DNA of 7,288 nt from Faecalibacterium sp. (GCA_017483235.1 JAFULE010000191.1:1-7288); one strand, 5' to 3'. Numbered from the stretch's first letter, positions 1-6,695 are shown. The notes: generated from the sequence alone by a model not told the origin. Translations and numbers: made by a program.

Positions 1-22
1 AGGATCGCCCGCAGGCGATCCT
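1..22 (-). terminator. Hairpin downstream of tex, probable terminator
   Basis: A perfect 9-bp inverted repeat, AGGATCGCC and GGCGATCCT, encloses a 4-base loop. It lies about 40 bases past the tex stop codon. On the minus strand an A-run (GAAA) precedes the stem, as in many bidirectional terminators. The T-run expected after the stem on that strand would lie left of base 1, outside the window. On the plus strand only TTTC follows, so it could also end a rightward gene coming from the left. The stem is seen directly; the terminator role and direction are inferred. Confidence 0.55.
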
Positions 23-62
23 TTCAAAGCAGCATCGAATGATTTTTCAGGCAGAGGTCTGC

Positions 63-2216
63 TTACTGCTTGACCCCTTTCATGGTCAGCGAGATGCGTT
101 TTTTCTTCACATCCACCTCCAGCACCTGCACCTTGACCACCTGGCCCACCTGCAGCACCTCTTTGGGATGCTTGATGAACTTATCGCAGATGTGGCTGAT
201 GTGCACAAGGCCGTCCTGATGGACGCCAATGTCCACAAAGGCACCAAAGTCGATGACGTTGCGCACCGTGCCGGTCAGCTGCATGCCGGGCTTCAGTTCT
301 TCCAGATGCAGCACATCGCTGCGCAGCAGCGGCGGGGGCAGGCTGTCGCGCATATCACGGCCGGGCTTTTGCAGCTCGGCCAGAATGTCGGCCAGGGTGG
401 GCGCACCCACACCGGCTTTTTCGCACAGAGCCGCTTGCCCCACCATGGCCGCCTTTTCACTCAGTTTGGCCAGCGCGGGGGTGCCGATATCGGCACGGGT
501 AAAGCCGCACTCGGCCAGAACGACCTCGGCAGCAGCGTAGCTTTCGGGGTGGACAGCGGTTTCGTCCAGCTTATTTTTGGCCTGCGGAATGCGCAGAAAA
601 CCGGCGCACTGCTCAAAAGCCTTGGGGCCAAGGCCCTTGACCTTTTTCAGCTGAGTGCGGGCGGTAAAGGCACCATTGGCCTCGCGGTAGTCCACAATAT
701 TCTGGGCGGTGGCTTTGGTCAGGCCGGCCACCCGGTTCAGCAGCGGGGCGCTGGCGGTGTTCAGGTCCACACCCACTGTGTTAACACAGTCTTCCACCAC
801 GCCGTCCAGCGTTTCGTCCAGCCGTTTCTGGGGCATATCGTGCTGGTACTGGCCCACACCCACTGCCTTGGGGTCGATTTTGACCAGCTCGGCCAGGGGG
901 TCCTGCAGGCGGCGGGCAATGGACACCGCACTGCGCAGGTTGACATCGAACTGGGGGAACTCTTTGGCAGCCAGCGGGCTGGCGGAATACACCGAAGCAC
1001 CGGCCTCGGACACCACCATATACTGCACACCGCCGCCCATCTCGCGGATGACCTCGGCGGCAAACTGCTCGGTTTCACGGCCGGCGGTGCCGTTGCCGAT
1101 GGCAATGATCTGCACCCCGTGGGTACGGATCAGCCGCTTGACCACTGCTTTGGCCTGTTCCACCTTTTTGAACTCGGGCACCGGATAGACCACGGCGGTG
1201 TCCAGCACCTTGCCGGTGGCGTCCACCACCGCCAGCTTGCAGCCCATGCGGTAGCCGGGGTCCATACCAAGGGCCACCTTGCCCTTGACCGGGGCGGCCA
1301 GCAGCAGCTGACGCAGGTTTTCGCCAAACACCTTAATGGCACCATCGGCGGCTTTTTCGGTCAGCTCGCTGCGGATCTCGGTTTCCAGACTGGGGGCGAT
1401 CAGCCGTTTGTAGGCATCTTCGGCGGCGGCCTTTACCTGCAACGCGCAGGCGCCGCCGCTGCGCAGCCGGGCAAACATGCGCACCGCAATGCCGGCACCG
1501 CGCTCGGGGTCCACCTCAACGGTCACCTTCAAAAAGCCTTCCCGCTCGCCGCGGTCCAGCGCCAGCACCCGATGGCCCGCAATTCTGGCCACCGGCTCGG
1601 CAAAGTCGTAGTACTGGGCATAGACCGAGTCCTCTTCTTTGGCGGCCTTGCTTTTCACCACGCCAAAGGCACGGAAGAACCGGCGCAATTCGGCGCGCAC
1701 CTCGGCGCTGTCGCTGACCGTTTCGGCAATGATATCCCGTGCACCGGCCAGCGCGGCGGCAATATCGGGCACCTCTTCGGTGACAAAGGCTGCCGCCTCG
1801 GCTTCGGGGTCGGTGGCGGGGTTCTGGGCAAGGATCATCTCGGCCAGAGGGCCCAGTCCTTTGGCTTTGGCCATACCGGCACGGGTCTTGCGCTTGGGTT
1901 TATAGGGGCGGTACAGATCCTCCACCTCAGCCAGAGTGACGGCGGCGGCAATTTTAGCGGCCAGCTCGTCGGTCATGGCGTTCTGCTCGGTGATGGTGTT
2001 GGTCACCTCAGCCTTGCGCTTGTCCAGCCCGCGCAGATAATCCAGCCGGTCGCCCAGGGTGCGCAGGGCCTGATCGTCCATGCTGTTGGTGGCTTCCTTG
2101 CGGTAACGGGCAATGAAGGGGATGGTGTTGCCCTCGTCGATCAGGGTGATGGCGGCCTCGATATACTGCTGCGGCCAGTTCAGCTCGGCCGAAAGAATTT
2201 TTGCGTGATCGCTCAT
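63..2216 (-). CDS. tex: Tex family S1 RNA-binding transcription accessory protein
   Basis: Complete 717-residue Tex protein, normal length for the family. Tex is a cytoplasmic nucleic-acid-binding factor linked to transcription; its exact role is poorly defined. The order of parts is canonical. An N-terminal helical region carries the conserved IPFIARYRKEAT (residues 32-43) and LYRPYKPKRKTRA (101-113). A YqgF/RNase H-like domain begins near 311 (KGKVALGMDPGYRMGCKLAV; the family usually has T where this has M). A helix-hairpin-helix region spans about 480-545 (LNTASAPLL, VKGLGPKAFEQC), and an S1 domain spans about 641-711 (GTVRNVIDFGAFVDIGVHQDGLVHIS). The start is the ATG preceded by AGGAGA at 6 bases; an in-frame ATG 39 bases further upstream lacks such a site. 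The yfhO-like gene lies upstream on the same strand, but a terminator-like hairpin sits between them, so the two are probably separate units. The YqgF domain in Tex is generally thought to lack nuclease activity. Confidence 0.97.
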   Translation of the reverse strand: MSDHAKILSAELNWPQQYIEAAITLIDEGNTIPFIARYRKEATNSMDDQALRTLGDRLDYLRGLDKRKAEVTNTITEQNAMTDELAAKIAAAVTLAEVEDLYRPYKPKRKTRAGMAKAKGLGPLAEMILAQNPATDPEAEAAAFVTEEVPDIAAALAGARDIIAETVSDSAEVRAELRRFFRAFGVVKSKAAKEEDSVYAQYYDFAEPVARIAGHRVLALDRGEREGFLKVTVEVDPERGAGIAVRMFARLRSGGACALQVKAAAEDAYKRLIAPSLETEIRSELTEKAADGAIKVFGENLRQLLLAAPVKGKVALGMDPGYRMGCKLAVVDATGKVLDTAVVYPVPEFKKVEQAKAVVKRLIRTHGVQIIAIGNGTAGRETEQFAAEVIREMGGGVQYMVVSEAGASVYSASPLAAKEFPQFDVNLRSAVSIARRLQDPLAELVKIDPKAVGVGQYQHDMPQKRLDETLDGVVEDCVNTVGVDLNTASAPLLNRVAGLTKATAQNIVDYREANGAFTARTQLKKVKGLGPKAFEQCAGFLRIPQAKNKLDETAVHPESYAAAEVVLAECGFTRADIGTPALAKLSEKAAMVGQAALCEKAGVGAPTLADILAELQKPGRDMRDSLPPPLLRSDVLHLEELKPGMQLTGTVRNVIDFGAFVDIGVHQDGLVHISHICDKFIKHPKEVLQVGQVVKVQVLEVDVKKKRISLTMKGVKQ

Positions 2217-2222
2217 GGAAAT

Positions 2223-2228
2223 TCTCCT
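2223..2228 (-). promoter_or_regulatory. Ribosome binding site that decides the tex start
   Basis: AGGAGA on the minus strand lies 6 bases before the ATG at 2216. It favours the start MSDHAKIL over the longer in-frame reading from 2255, whose 13 extra residues have no family counterpart that I know of. Confidence 0.8.
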
Positions 2229-2260
2229 GTCTGTGAAACAATTTTTAAGGGGCAAAGCGG

Positions 2261-2290
2261 CAAAAGCAGGGGCTGTTTTTCAGCCCCCGC
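2261..2290 (-). terminator. Intrinsic terminator after the YfhO-family gene
   Basis: On the minus strand GCGGGGGCTG, loop AAAAA, CAGCCCCTGC forms a 10-bp stem with one mismatch, followed directly by TTTTG. It starts 12 bases after the stop codon of the YfhO-family gene, the usual place for a Rho-independent terminator. The T-run is short (four), so some read-through into tex, 45 bases further on, is plausible. The best promoter-like sequence for tex lies upstream of this hairpin, so it could instead act as a leader attenuator. Confidence 0.7.
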
Positions 2291-2302
2291 CCGCGCTGGA
2301 AA

Positions 2303-4669
2303 TTACGCATTGTATTTTTTCTTGCTTTTATAACCAAAATAGCCAAGATATGCCACAAAAACCACCGCGCACACTGCGGCGATCAGCCTTGCGGGCCGGA
2401 TGCCCATCGCGCTGTATTCAAACACAATGGCGTTTTCACCCGCCGGGCAGGCAATGGCCATCAGGCCGTTGTCCACCTTCAGGATCTCGGTTTGTTCGCC
2501 GTTGACCGTGGCGGTAAAGCCGGGATCATGGGGAACAGCAAACACCACCAGTTCCTGCTGCGGCAGGGTAATGGCGGCGGTAAAGCCGGTATTGGTCATA
2601 ACAAAGCTGCTGCAGGCAGTTTCGCGCCGGGCGGCCGTGTCGGCGGTATAGCTTTCGTAATTCAGCCCATTGAGCTGCTCTGCCGGCAGCGGCTGCAGCA
2701 GATGGCCGTATTGCCCAATCTGTTCATCGGTCAGCATCACCGCCCGCATCAGCAGATTGCTGCGCAGGTTTTTGGCGGTGCGGTCAAACTGCTCTTCGGT
2801 GACATAGTAGTCGTAGGTAAAGCCAAAAGGAACAAAATTCTGATTTTCGTAGATAGCAAAGCCCTCGGCATTTTTGTAAAGCACCCAACCGGCATCGGCA
2901 TCCGCTTCAAATTCGGCGGCCTTGTCTTCGGGTACAATGGTGTATTTCACGCTCAATAGGCCGCGCAGGGCATACAGGCCCACATCCGGCTTGCTGCTGA
3001 CATCGCGGGTCACCCCCACCTCGGGATAAAAATGCAGGATGCTGGGGGCTACCGTACTGCCAAAATACCGGATGCCGCACTGCCCGGCCCACATGGCCAT
3101 GTTGTCGTGGCATTCGTAGGTATCCACCCGGAAGGGGCCGGCCGGCAAATCGTCCTGCAGGGCGATGGCGCTGGTGTCTTCCTGCACCAGATTTTCGTCG
3201 GTGTACCACTGGCCAAACTTGCCAATGGCAATGTGGCACACACCAAACATGCAGCTGAAGGCCAGCACCGCGGCGGTCAGCCGGGCGGCGTACACCGATT
3301 TGCCGCGCCATTCCTCATTGACCCAGGCAAACACCAAAAGGCCAAGCAAGCCAAAGGTCAGGGCTGCGATATACACCCCGGCGTTGTTCAGCACGCCAAA
3401 GGACCAGCTTTCCTGCCCTTCCACCGTTTTGCGTACCGGCACCACCGCAAACGCAACGGTGGCCAGCATTACGCAGCCTGCGCCGCGGATCACACCATCA
3501 AATTCCACCGTTTCGTCGGCCAACGCCCGCACCGTGCACAGGCACATCACCAGCACCGGCATATAGTACCAGCGGGCGTAATAGCTTTGATTCAGCGCAT
3601 AGAAGGCACTGTTCAGAATGGGAACCAGTGCAAACACCGCGCAGGTGCCCAAAATCTTTTTAAAACCGTCCTGCCGGCGGGTCTGCCAATAGGCTGCCAC
3701 GCCGGTTACCGAAACCAGAGGAAGATAAGCGGTCATACTGGTCCACTTGATCACACCTTCGGTCCAGATGCCGGGCATATAGGGGCAATCGGGCGGCATG
3801 ATCCAGCTGAGCAGGATGGCCAGGTACTGCTGCACCCGGCCATAGGTCAAAAAGCCCCAGCCACTGGAAAGATCGATGGAACGGGGGTTGTCCAGCAGAG
3901 AGATAAAAGCAGGCACTGCCAGAATACAGCCCATGCCCACGCCCAACACACTTTCCAGCGCCAGATGGCCGAACAGGGGCAGGGTAAGCTTCCAGTCTTT
4001 GTTGATCAGGCGGCAGGCAAAGTAGATGATCAGAAACAGCACCTGACCCACAAAGAAGAAATAGTTGTTTAAAAGGTTCAGGGCCACCATCACCGCAAAG
4101 GGGCCGCGGCGGCGGTTGTACACTGCCTCGTCCAGCGACCAGAGCAGATAGGGGAACAGCGCTACCACATCCACAAAGTGGTTGAAGAATACATTATAAA
4201 CAGTAAAGCCCGAAAGGCCGTACAGCACTGCACCCAGCACCGCAAAGTTTTCTTTCTCGATGTAGCGGCGCAGCCACAGGTAGGCGCCGCCGCCAGCCAC
4301 CGCAAATTTCAGCGCCAGCAGCGGGCACATCAGATAGGGCAGCCAGTTGTGCGGAAAAATCAGCGACAGCCAGAAAAAGGGCGAGCCATACAAATAAAAC
4401 GAGTAGGCATTGGCCGCACCGCTGCCCAGATCAGTATGCCAGGAAAAGGTGCCGCCCTGTTTTACAAACTCGTTCAGATAGCGGTAGAAGGTGATCTGCT
4501 GGCTGTTGAAGTCGCCGGCATAGTGGAAAAAACCGCCGTCCAGAATCTGAAAAGGCAAAAAGATAAACAGCGCTGTCAAGCCGCACAGCACAAAGCTGCG
4601 CCAGAAGCCACTGAGCCGGGGGCTGTTCAGCCGCGTATGGGCGGCATGGCGGGGGGTAACAAAAGACAT
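2303..4669 (-). CDS. YfhO-family polytopic membrane protein, probable GT-C glycosyltransferase
   Basis: Complete 788-residue membrane protein of the YfhO family. In Bacillus, YfhO is proposed to be the extracytoplasmic GT-C transferase that adds sugars to lipoteichoic acid from an undecaprenyl-linked donor. The first hydrophobic segment is at about 25-43, followed by an outside loop with HYAGDFNSQQITFYRYL (49-65), the acidic loop typical of this fold. About twelve more hydrophobic stretches run to 480. A large soluble region, about 481-758, presumably faces outward. A last membrane helix (about 761-780) ends in the basic tail KSKKKYNA. The start is the ATG with AAGGAG 7 bases upstream; the longer in-frame reading would run into the promoter. 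No flippase (GtcA) or lipid-sugar synthase (CsbB) partner lies in this window, so substrate and polymer are unknown. The family call is firm; the function is inferred. Confidence 0.9.
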   Translation of the reverse strand: MSFVTPRHAAHTRLNSPRLSGFWRSFVLCGLTALFIFLPFQILDGGFFHYAGDFNSQQITFYRYLNEFVKQGGTFSWHTDLGSGAANAYSFYLYGSPFFWLSLIFPHNWLPYLMCPLLALKFAVAGGGAYLWLRRYIEKENFAVLGAVLYGLSGFTVYNVFFNHFVDVVALFPYLLWSLDEAVYNRRRGPFAVMVALNLLNNYFFFVGQVLFLIIYFACRLINKDWKLTLPLFGHLALESVLGVGMGCILAVPAFISLLDNPRSIDLSSGWGFLTYGRVQQYLAILLSWIMPPDCPYMPGIWTEGVIKWTSMTAYLPLVSVTGVAAYWQTRRQDGFKKILGTCAVFALVPILNSAFYALNQSYYARWYYMPVLVMCLCTVRALADETVEFDGVIRGAGCVMLATVAFAVVPVRKTVEGQESWSFGVLNNAGVYIAALTFGLLGLLVFAWVNEEWRGKSVYAARLTAAVLAFSCMFGVCHIAIGKFGQWYTDENLVQEDTSAIALQDDLPAGPFRVDTYECHDNMAMWAGQCGIRYFGSTVAPSILHFYPEVGVTRDVSSKPDVGLYALRGLLSVKYTIVPEDKAAEFEADADAGWVLYKNAEGFAIYENQNFVPFGFTYDYYVTEEQFDRTAKNLRSNLLMRAVMLTDEQIGQYGHLLQPLPAEQLNGLNYESYTADTAARRETACSSFVMTNTGFTAAITLPQQELVVFAVPHDPGFTATVNGEQTEILKVDNGLMAIACPAGENAIVFEYSAMGIRPARLIAAVCAVVFVAYLGYFGYKSKKKYNA
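2309..2337 (-). promoter_or_regulatory. Weak candidate promoter for tex
   Basis: On the minus strand TTGGTT (2332-2337) and TACAAT (2309-2314) are separated by 17 bases. The -10 is good; the -35 matches TTGACA at only three positions. It lies inside the last codons of the YfhO-family gene, and its transcript would start just before the hairpin at 2261-2290. No better promoter is visible in the 45 bases between that hairpin and tex. Tentative. Confidence 0.3.
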
Positions 4670-4676
4670 GGTGGTG

Positions 4677-4682
4677 CTCCTT
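4677..4682 (-). promoter_or_regulatory. Ribosome binding site of the YfhO-family gene
   Basis: AAGGAG on the minus strand lies 7 bases before the ATG at 4669. It fixes the start at MSFVTPRH rather than the in-frame ATG at 4720, which falls inside the promoter spacer. Confidence 0.85.
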
Positions 4683-4705
4683 ACAGAGAAAAAGTGAACA
4701 GTAAC

Positions 4706-4733
4706 AGTATAGCACAACAAAAAGAACCTTCAA
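4706..4733 (-). promoter_or_regulatory. Promoter of the YfhO-family gene
   Basis: On the minus strand TTGAAG (4728-4733), a 16-base spacer and TATACT (4706-4711) are seen. TG lies one base upstream of the -10, giving the extended form TGCTATACT. The predicted start is near 4699, leaving a leader of about 30 bases. Its -35 shares five base pairs with that of the divergent yfbR promoter. Confidence 0.75.
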
Positions 4734-4744
4734 ACGGATTTGAA
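4729..4744. promoter_or_regulatory. Palindrome in the shared -35 region, candidate operator
   Basis: TTCAAA and TTTGAA form a perfect 6-bp inverted repeat around CGGA. It covers the -35 boxes of both divergent promoters and part of the yfbR spacer, so a bound dimer could block both. The symmetry is seen directly; use as an operator is inferred, and an AT-rich 6-bp palindrome can arise by chance. Confidence 0.35.
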
Positions 4745-4756
4745 ATGTGGTATACT
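4729..4756 (+). promoter_or_regulatory. Promoter of yfbR
   Basis: TTCAAA (4729-4734), a 16-base spacer and TATACT (4751-4756) are seen, with TG one base before the -10 (TGGTATACT). The -35 matches four of six consensus positions; the extended -10 would compensate. The predicted start is near 4763, leaving a leader of about 25 bases that contains GGGAGG. Confidence 0.75.
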
Positions 4757-4786
4757 GGCGTTACAAGGTCAAAAGGGAGGAAACAA

Positions 4787-5383
4787 ATGATGCTGTATCC
4801 GTTCAGCGCGCTGCTGGGGCGCATGAAATATATCAACCGGTGGAGCCTGATGCGCAGCACCCGGCGCGAAACCTTAAGCGAGCACACCGCCGATACCGCG
4901 CAGCTGACCCACATGCTGTGCCTGATCGCGAGGCGGTACACCCACACCCCCTGCCGCCCCAAAACGGTGACGGTGGCGGCGCTGTACCACGATGCGCCCG
5001 AGATCATTACCGGCGACATGCCCACCCCGGTGAAATACAAAAACGAGGGGCTGCGCGCCGCCTACAAGGCGCTGGAAGCCGAAAGCGCGCTGGCCATGGC
5101 CGCCATGCTGCCCGCCGAACTGGAAGAGGAGATCACCCCTTACATCAGCGGCGAAATTTTGACTGCCGAAGAGCAACGGCTTTTGAAAGCCGCCGACCGG
5201 CTGAGCGCCCTGATCAAATGCATGGAAGAGGTAAACTGCGGCAACCGCGAGTTCGAGGCCGCCCTTGCCCAGCAGAAAAAAGCATTGGAAGAGATGCACT
5301 GCCCCGAGGCCGACTGGTTTATGCAGCACTGCCTGCCCTGTTACAGCCAGAACCTGGATGAGCTGACCAGGGGCGGCAAGTGA
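4787..5383 (+). CDS. yfbR: YfbR-type HD-domain 5'-deoxynucleotidase
   Basis: Complete 198-residue HD phosphohydrolase, the same size as E. coli YfbR. That enzyme removes phosphate from deoxynucleoside 5'-monophosphates in the cytoplasm and takes part in dNTP pool balance and dUMP supply. The match runs end to end, and known E. coli functional positions fall at the same numbers here: R18-W19 in NRWSLMR, H33 in SEHT, H68-D69 and E72 in YHDAPE, D77 in TGDMPTPVKY, and D137 in LLKAADRL. These form the divalent-metal site and the deoxyribose-selective pocket, so it should be active. GGGAGG lies 6 bases before the first of two adjacent ATG codons (4787, 4790); I chose the first because it gives the E. 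coli numbering, but the second, 9 bases away, is possible. The gene stands alone, divergent from the YfhO-family gene and convergent with dus. Confidence 0.95.
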   Translation: MMLYPFSALLGRMKYINRWSLMRSTRRETLSEHTADTAQLTHMLCLIARRYTHTPCRPKTVTVAALYHDAPEIITGDMPTPVKYKNEGLRAAYKALEAESALAMAAMLPAELEEEITPYISGEILTAEEQRLLKAADRLSALIKCMEEVNCGNREFEAALAQQKKALEEMHCPEADWFMQHCLPCYSQNLDELTRGGK

Positions 5384-5392
5384 GGAGACGAG

Positions 5393-5402
5393 GGGACGTT
5401 CT
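5393..5402 (+). repeat. Direct repeat GGGACGTTCT, left copy
   Basis: The 10-base string GGGACGTTCT starts 9 bases after the yfbR stop and recurs exactly at 5588-5597. The two copies bracket the hairpin-rich spacer. This could be a duplicated target site, the edge of an intergenic repeat, or chance. Confidence 0.5.
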
Positions 5403-5426
5403 GTTCTTTTTCTGAAGAAAAAGAAC
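5403..5426 (+). repeat. Perfect AT-rich inverted repeat after yfbR
   Basis: GTTCTTTTTC and GAAAAAGAAC form a perfect 10-bp stem around TGAA, 19 bases past the yfbR stop. CAAAAAGACTTTT follows rather than a clean T-run, so it is not a standard terminator. It may be a 3'-end stabiliser or part of a repeated intergenic element; I associate similar strings with intergenic DNA of this group, but that is memory, not a search. Confidence 0.6.
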
Positions 5427-5444
5427 CAAAAAGACTTTTGAACA

Positions 5445-5477
5445 GCGGCGCAAAGCAATTTGCGCCGCAAATTTTTT
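5445..5477 (+). terminator. Intrinsic terminator of yfbR
   Basis: GCGGCGCAAA, loop GCAA (a GNRA-type tetraloop) and TTTGCGCCGC form a perfect 10-bp stem, followed by AAA and then six T. The orientation and T-run fit a Rho-independent terminator for the rightward yfbR transcript, about 60 bases past its stop. The three A between stem and T-run are slightly unusual. On the minus strand no T-run follows directly. Confidence 0.7.
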
Positions 5478-5546
5478 CTCGATTACTTCACTGCTGCGTT
5501 TCACCCAAAGCTGCTGCCGGCGGGCAGATTTCATCATTGTTTTGCG

Positions 5547-5580
5547 GTAAGCCCACCGGTTACAGGGGGCTTGCTTTTTT
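5547..5580 (+). terminator. Second rightward terminator, touching the dus stop codon
   Basis: GTAAGCCC and GGGCTTGC pair over 8 bp with one G-U wobble around a 12-base loop, followed at once by six T. The stem with its wobble and the T-run point rightward, so it would back up the yfbR terminator and stop transcription entering dus antisense. On the minus strand the wobble becomes an A-C mismatch and no T-run follows, so it is a poor terminator for dus. The last two T form part of the dus stop codon. Confidence 0.6.
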
Positions 5581-6625
5581 ACGGAAAGGGACGTTCTCGG
5601 CTGTCCTCCTCGTCGCCGGCGCGGCGCTGTTCTTCAAACACCCGCTCGATCAACCGGTCCAGATCGGTCAGATACTGCAGGGTGCAGCATTCCCGCCGCA
5701 AAGCCGCCGCCCCCCGCAGGCCTCGCATATAGTGCATGGTCTGGGCGCGGGCCTGCGGCATGGCCACATACTCGCCTTTTTCTTCCACCATCTGGGTCAC
5801 CTGCCGGCGCATGGCGTTCATCCGCGCCTGCAGGTTGGGGGCTTTGGGTTCTGCCGTGCCCTCCAGTGCGGCGTTTACCCGCTCGAACAGCCAGGGGTCG
5901 CCCAGCGGGCCGCGGGCCAGCATTACCCCGTCGCAGCCGGTTTCGGTCACCATACGCACAGCATCGGCGGCGGTGTTGATGTCACCATTGCCGATCACCG
6001 GCACCGCCACCGCCTGTTTGACCGCACGGATGATGCCCAAGTCCACAAGGCCGGGGGTGTACATCTGCTGCCGGGTGCGGCCGTGCACCGCAATGGCCGC
6101 CGCGCCCGCCGCCTCGCAGGCCCTGGCGCAGTCCACCGCGGTGATGTGTTCGTCGTCCCAGCCTTTGCGCATTTTTACGGTGACGGGTTTATCGCCGGCC
6201 GCGCCGACCACCGCGGCGGTGATGGCGCCGCACAGTTCGGGGGTCAGCATCAGGCGGCTGCCGGCGCCGCCGGGGCCGTTGCCCACGATTTTAGGGGCGG
6301 GGCAGCCCATATTGATGTCAAAAAAGTCAAATTCATAGCCTGCTTCCAGCAGCAGGGCGGTGGCCTTGGCAAAATCTTCGGGCACCGCGCCAAACAGCTG
6401 CACGCCGTAGGGTGCGCCGTTGGGCTTTGCCTTGACAAGGCTGGCGGTTTTGTGGTCGCCATAGGTCAGCGCACGGGCACTGACCATCTCGCTGACCGTG
6501 AAGCCGGCGCCGTGGGCGGCCATCAGGTCGCGGCAGGGCGCGTCGGTAAAGCCGGCCATGGGGCCGAACACCGCCCGGTGGGGCAGGGTGAGATTGCCGA
6601 TGGTCAAAGGGGTGGAAAACAGCAT
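5579..6625 (-). CDS. dusB: tRNA-dihydrouridine synthase, DusB/nifR3 type
   Basis: Complete 348-residue flavoenzyme that reduces uridines in tRNA to dihydrouridine using FMN and NADPH. The TIM-barrel motifs occur in order: FGPMAGFTDAPCRDL (20-34) for FMN, VQLFGAVPEDF (75-85), DINMGCPAPKIV (103-114) with the catalytic Cys108, VTVKMRKGWDD (148-158), VHGRTRQQMY (180-189), VIGNGDI (210-216) and GVMLARGPLGDPWLFE (233-248) for phosphate binding. A helical C-terminal domain follows from about 260. After the catalytic loop GNGPGGAGSRLM seems slightly longer than the usual NGxGSALM form. The start is the ATG at 6625, matching family starts, with AAGGAG 10 bases upstream. The charged tail (EEDSRERPFP) is probably dispensable and contains one copy of the GGGACGTTCT repeat read in reverse. 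The Dus family is certain; the DusB subtype and its target uridine in this lineage are less so. Confidence 0.95.
   Translation of the reverse strand: MLFSTPLTIGNLTLPHRAVFGPMAGFTDAPCRDLMAAHGAGFTVSEMVSARALTYGDHKTASLVKAKPNGAPYGVQLFGAVPEDFAKATALLLEAGYEFDFFDINMGCPAPKIVGNGPGGAGSRLMLTPELCGAITAAVVGAAGDKPVTVKMRKGWDDEHITAVDCARACEAAGAAAIAVHGRTRQQMYTPGLVDLGIIRAVKQAVAVPVIGNGDINTAADAVRMVTETGCDGVMLARGPLGDPWLFERVNAALEGTAEPKAPNLQARMNAMRRQVTQMVEEKGEYVAMPQARAQTMHYMRGLRGAAALRRECCTLQYLTDLDRLIERVFEEQRRAGDEEDSRERPFP
5588..5597 (+). repeat. Direct repeat GGGACGTTCT, right copy
   Basis: Exact second copy of the 10-base string at 5393-5402, 195 bases downstream and in the same orientation. It lies within the last codons of dus, where the reverse strand encodes part of the tail SRERPF. 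Confidence 0.5.
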
Positions 6626-6635
6626 AGGGGCGTGG

Positions 6636-6641
6636 CTCCTT
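6636..6641 (-). promoter_or_regulatory. Ribosome binding site of dus
   Basis: AAGGAG on the minus strand lies 10 bases before the ATG at 6625, slightly longer than usual. No other start codon at a better distance is seen. It fixes the start at MLFSTPL and rules out the much longer in-frame reading from 6844, which would run antisense through polA. Confidence 0.75.
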
Positions 6642-6660
6642 ACCAAAAAAACTTGCAGGG

Positions 6661-6686
6661 TGCCGCCGGGCACACCGCCCGCGGCA
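6661..6686 (-). other. GC-rich hairpin at the predicted 5' end of the dus mRNA
   Basis: On the minus strand TGCCGCGGGC, loop GGTGT and GCCCGGCGGCA pair over 10 bp with one bulged base. The predicted dus transcript begins near 6689, so the hairpin sits at its very 5' end. Nine bases later comes a run of seven T (6645-6651), then AAGGAG. It may protect the mRNA end or influence initiation. The T-run is too far away for a standard terminator. Confidence 0.5.
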
Positions 6687-6695
6687 GATGCATTT

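Noticed and set aside
39..2333. A 764-codon open frame on the plus strand lying antisense over the whole of tex
   Set aside because: Its translation is low in complexity and rich in His, Gly and Gln, has no recognisable domain and lacks a ribosome site. Long antisense frames are expected opposite GC-rich genes with strong third-position bias; tex is unmistakable on the other strand.
3032..4072. A 346-codon plus-strand open frame inside the YfhO-family gene
   Set aside because: It is antisense to a complete family member, rich in His, Gln and Gly, with no domain or start signal.
5403..5477. Paired inverted repeats considered as a CRISPR array or attachment site
   Set aside because: The repeats differ from each other, are not regularly spaced, and no cas, integrase or tRNA gene is present.
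5319..5537. A 72-codon minus-strand open frame covering the yfbR-dus spacer
   Set aside because: It reads through the hairpins and the end of yfbR and has no ribosome site. I take it as translation of intergenic repeat-like DNA, not a gene.
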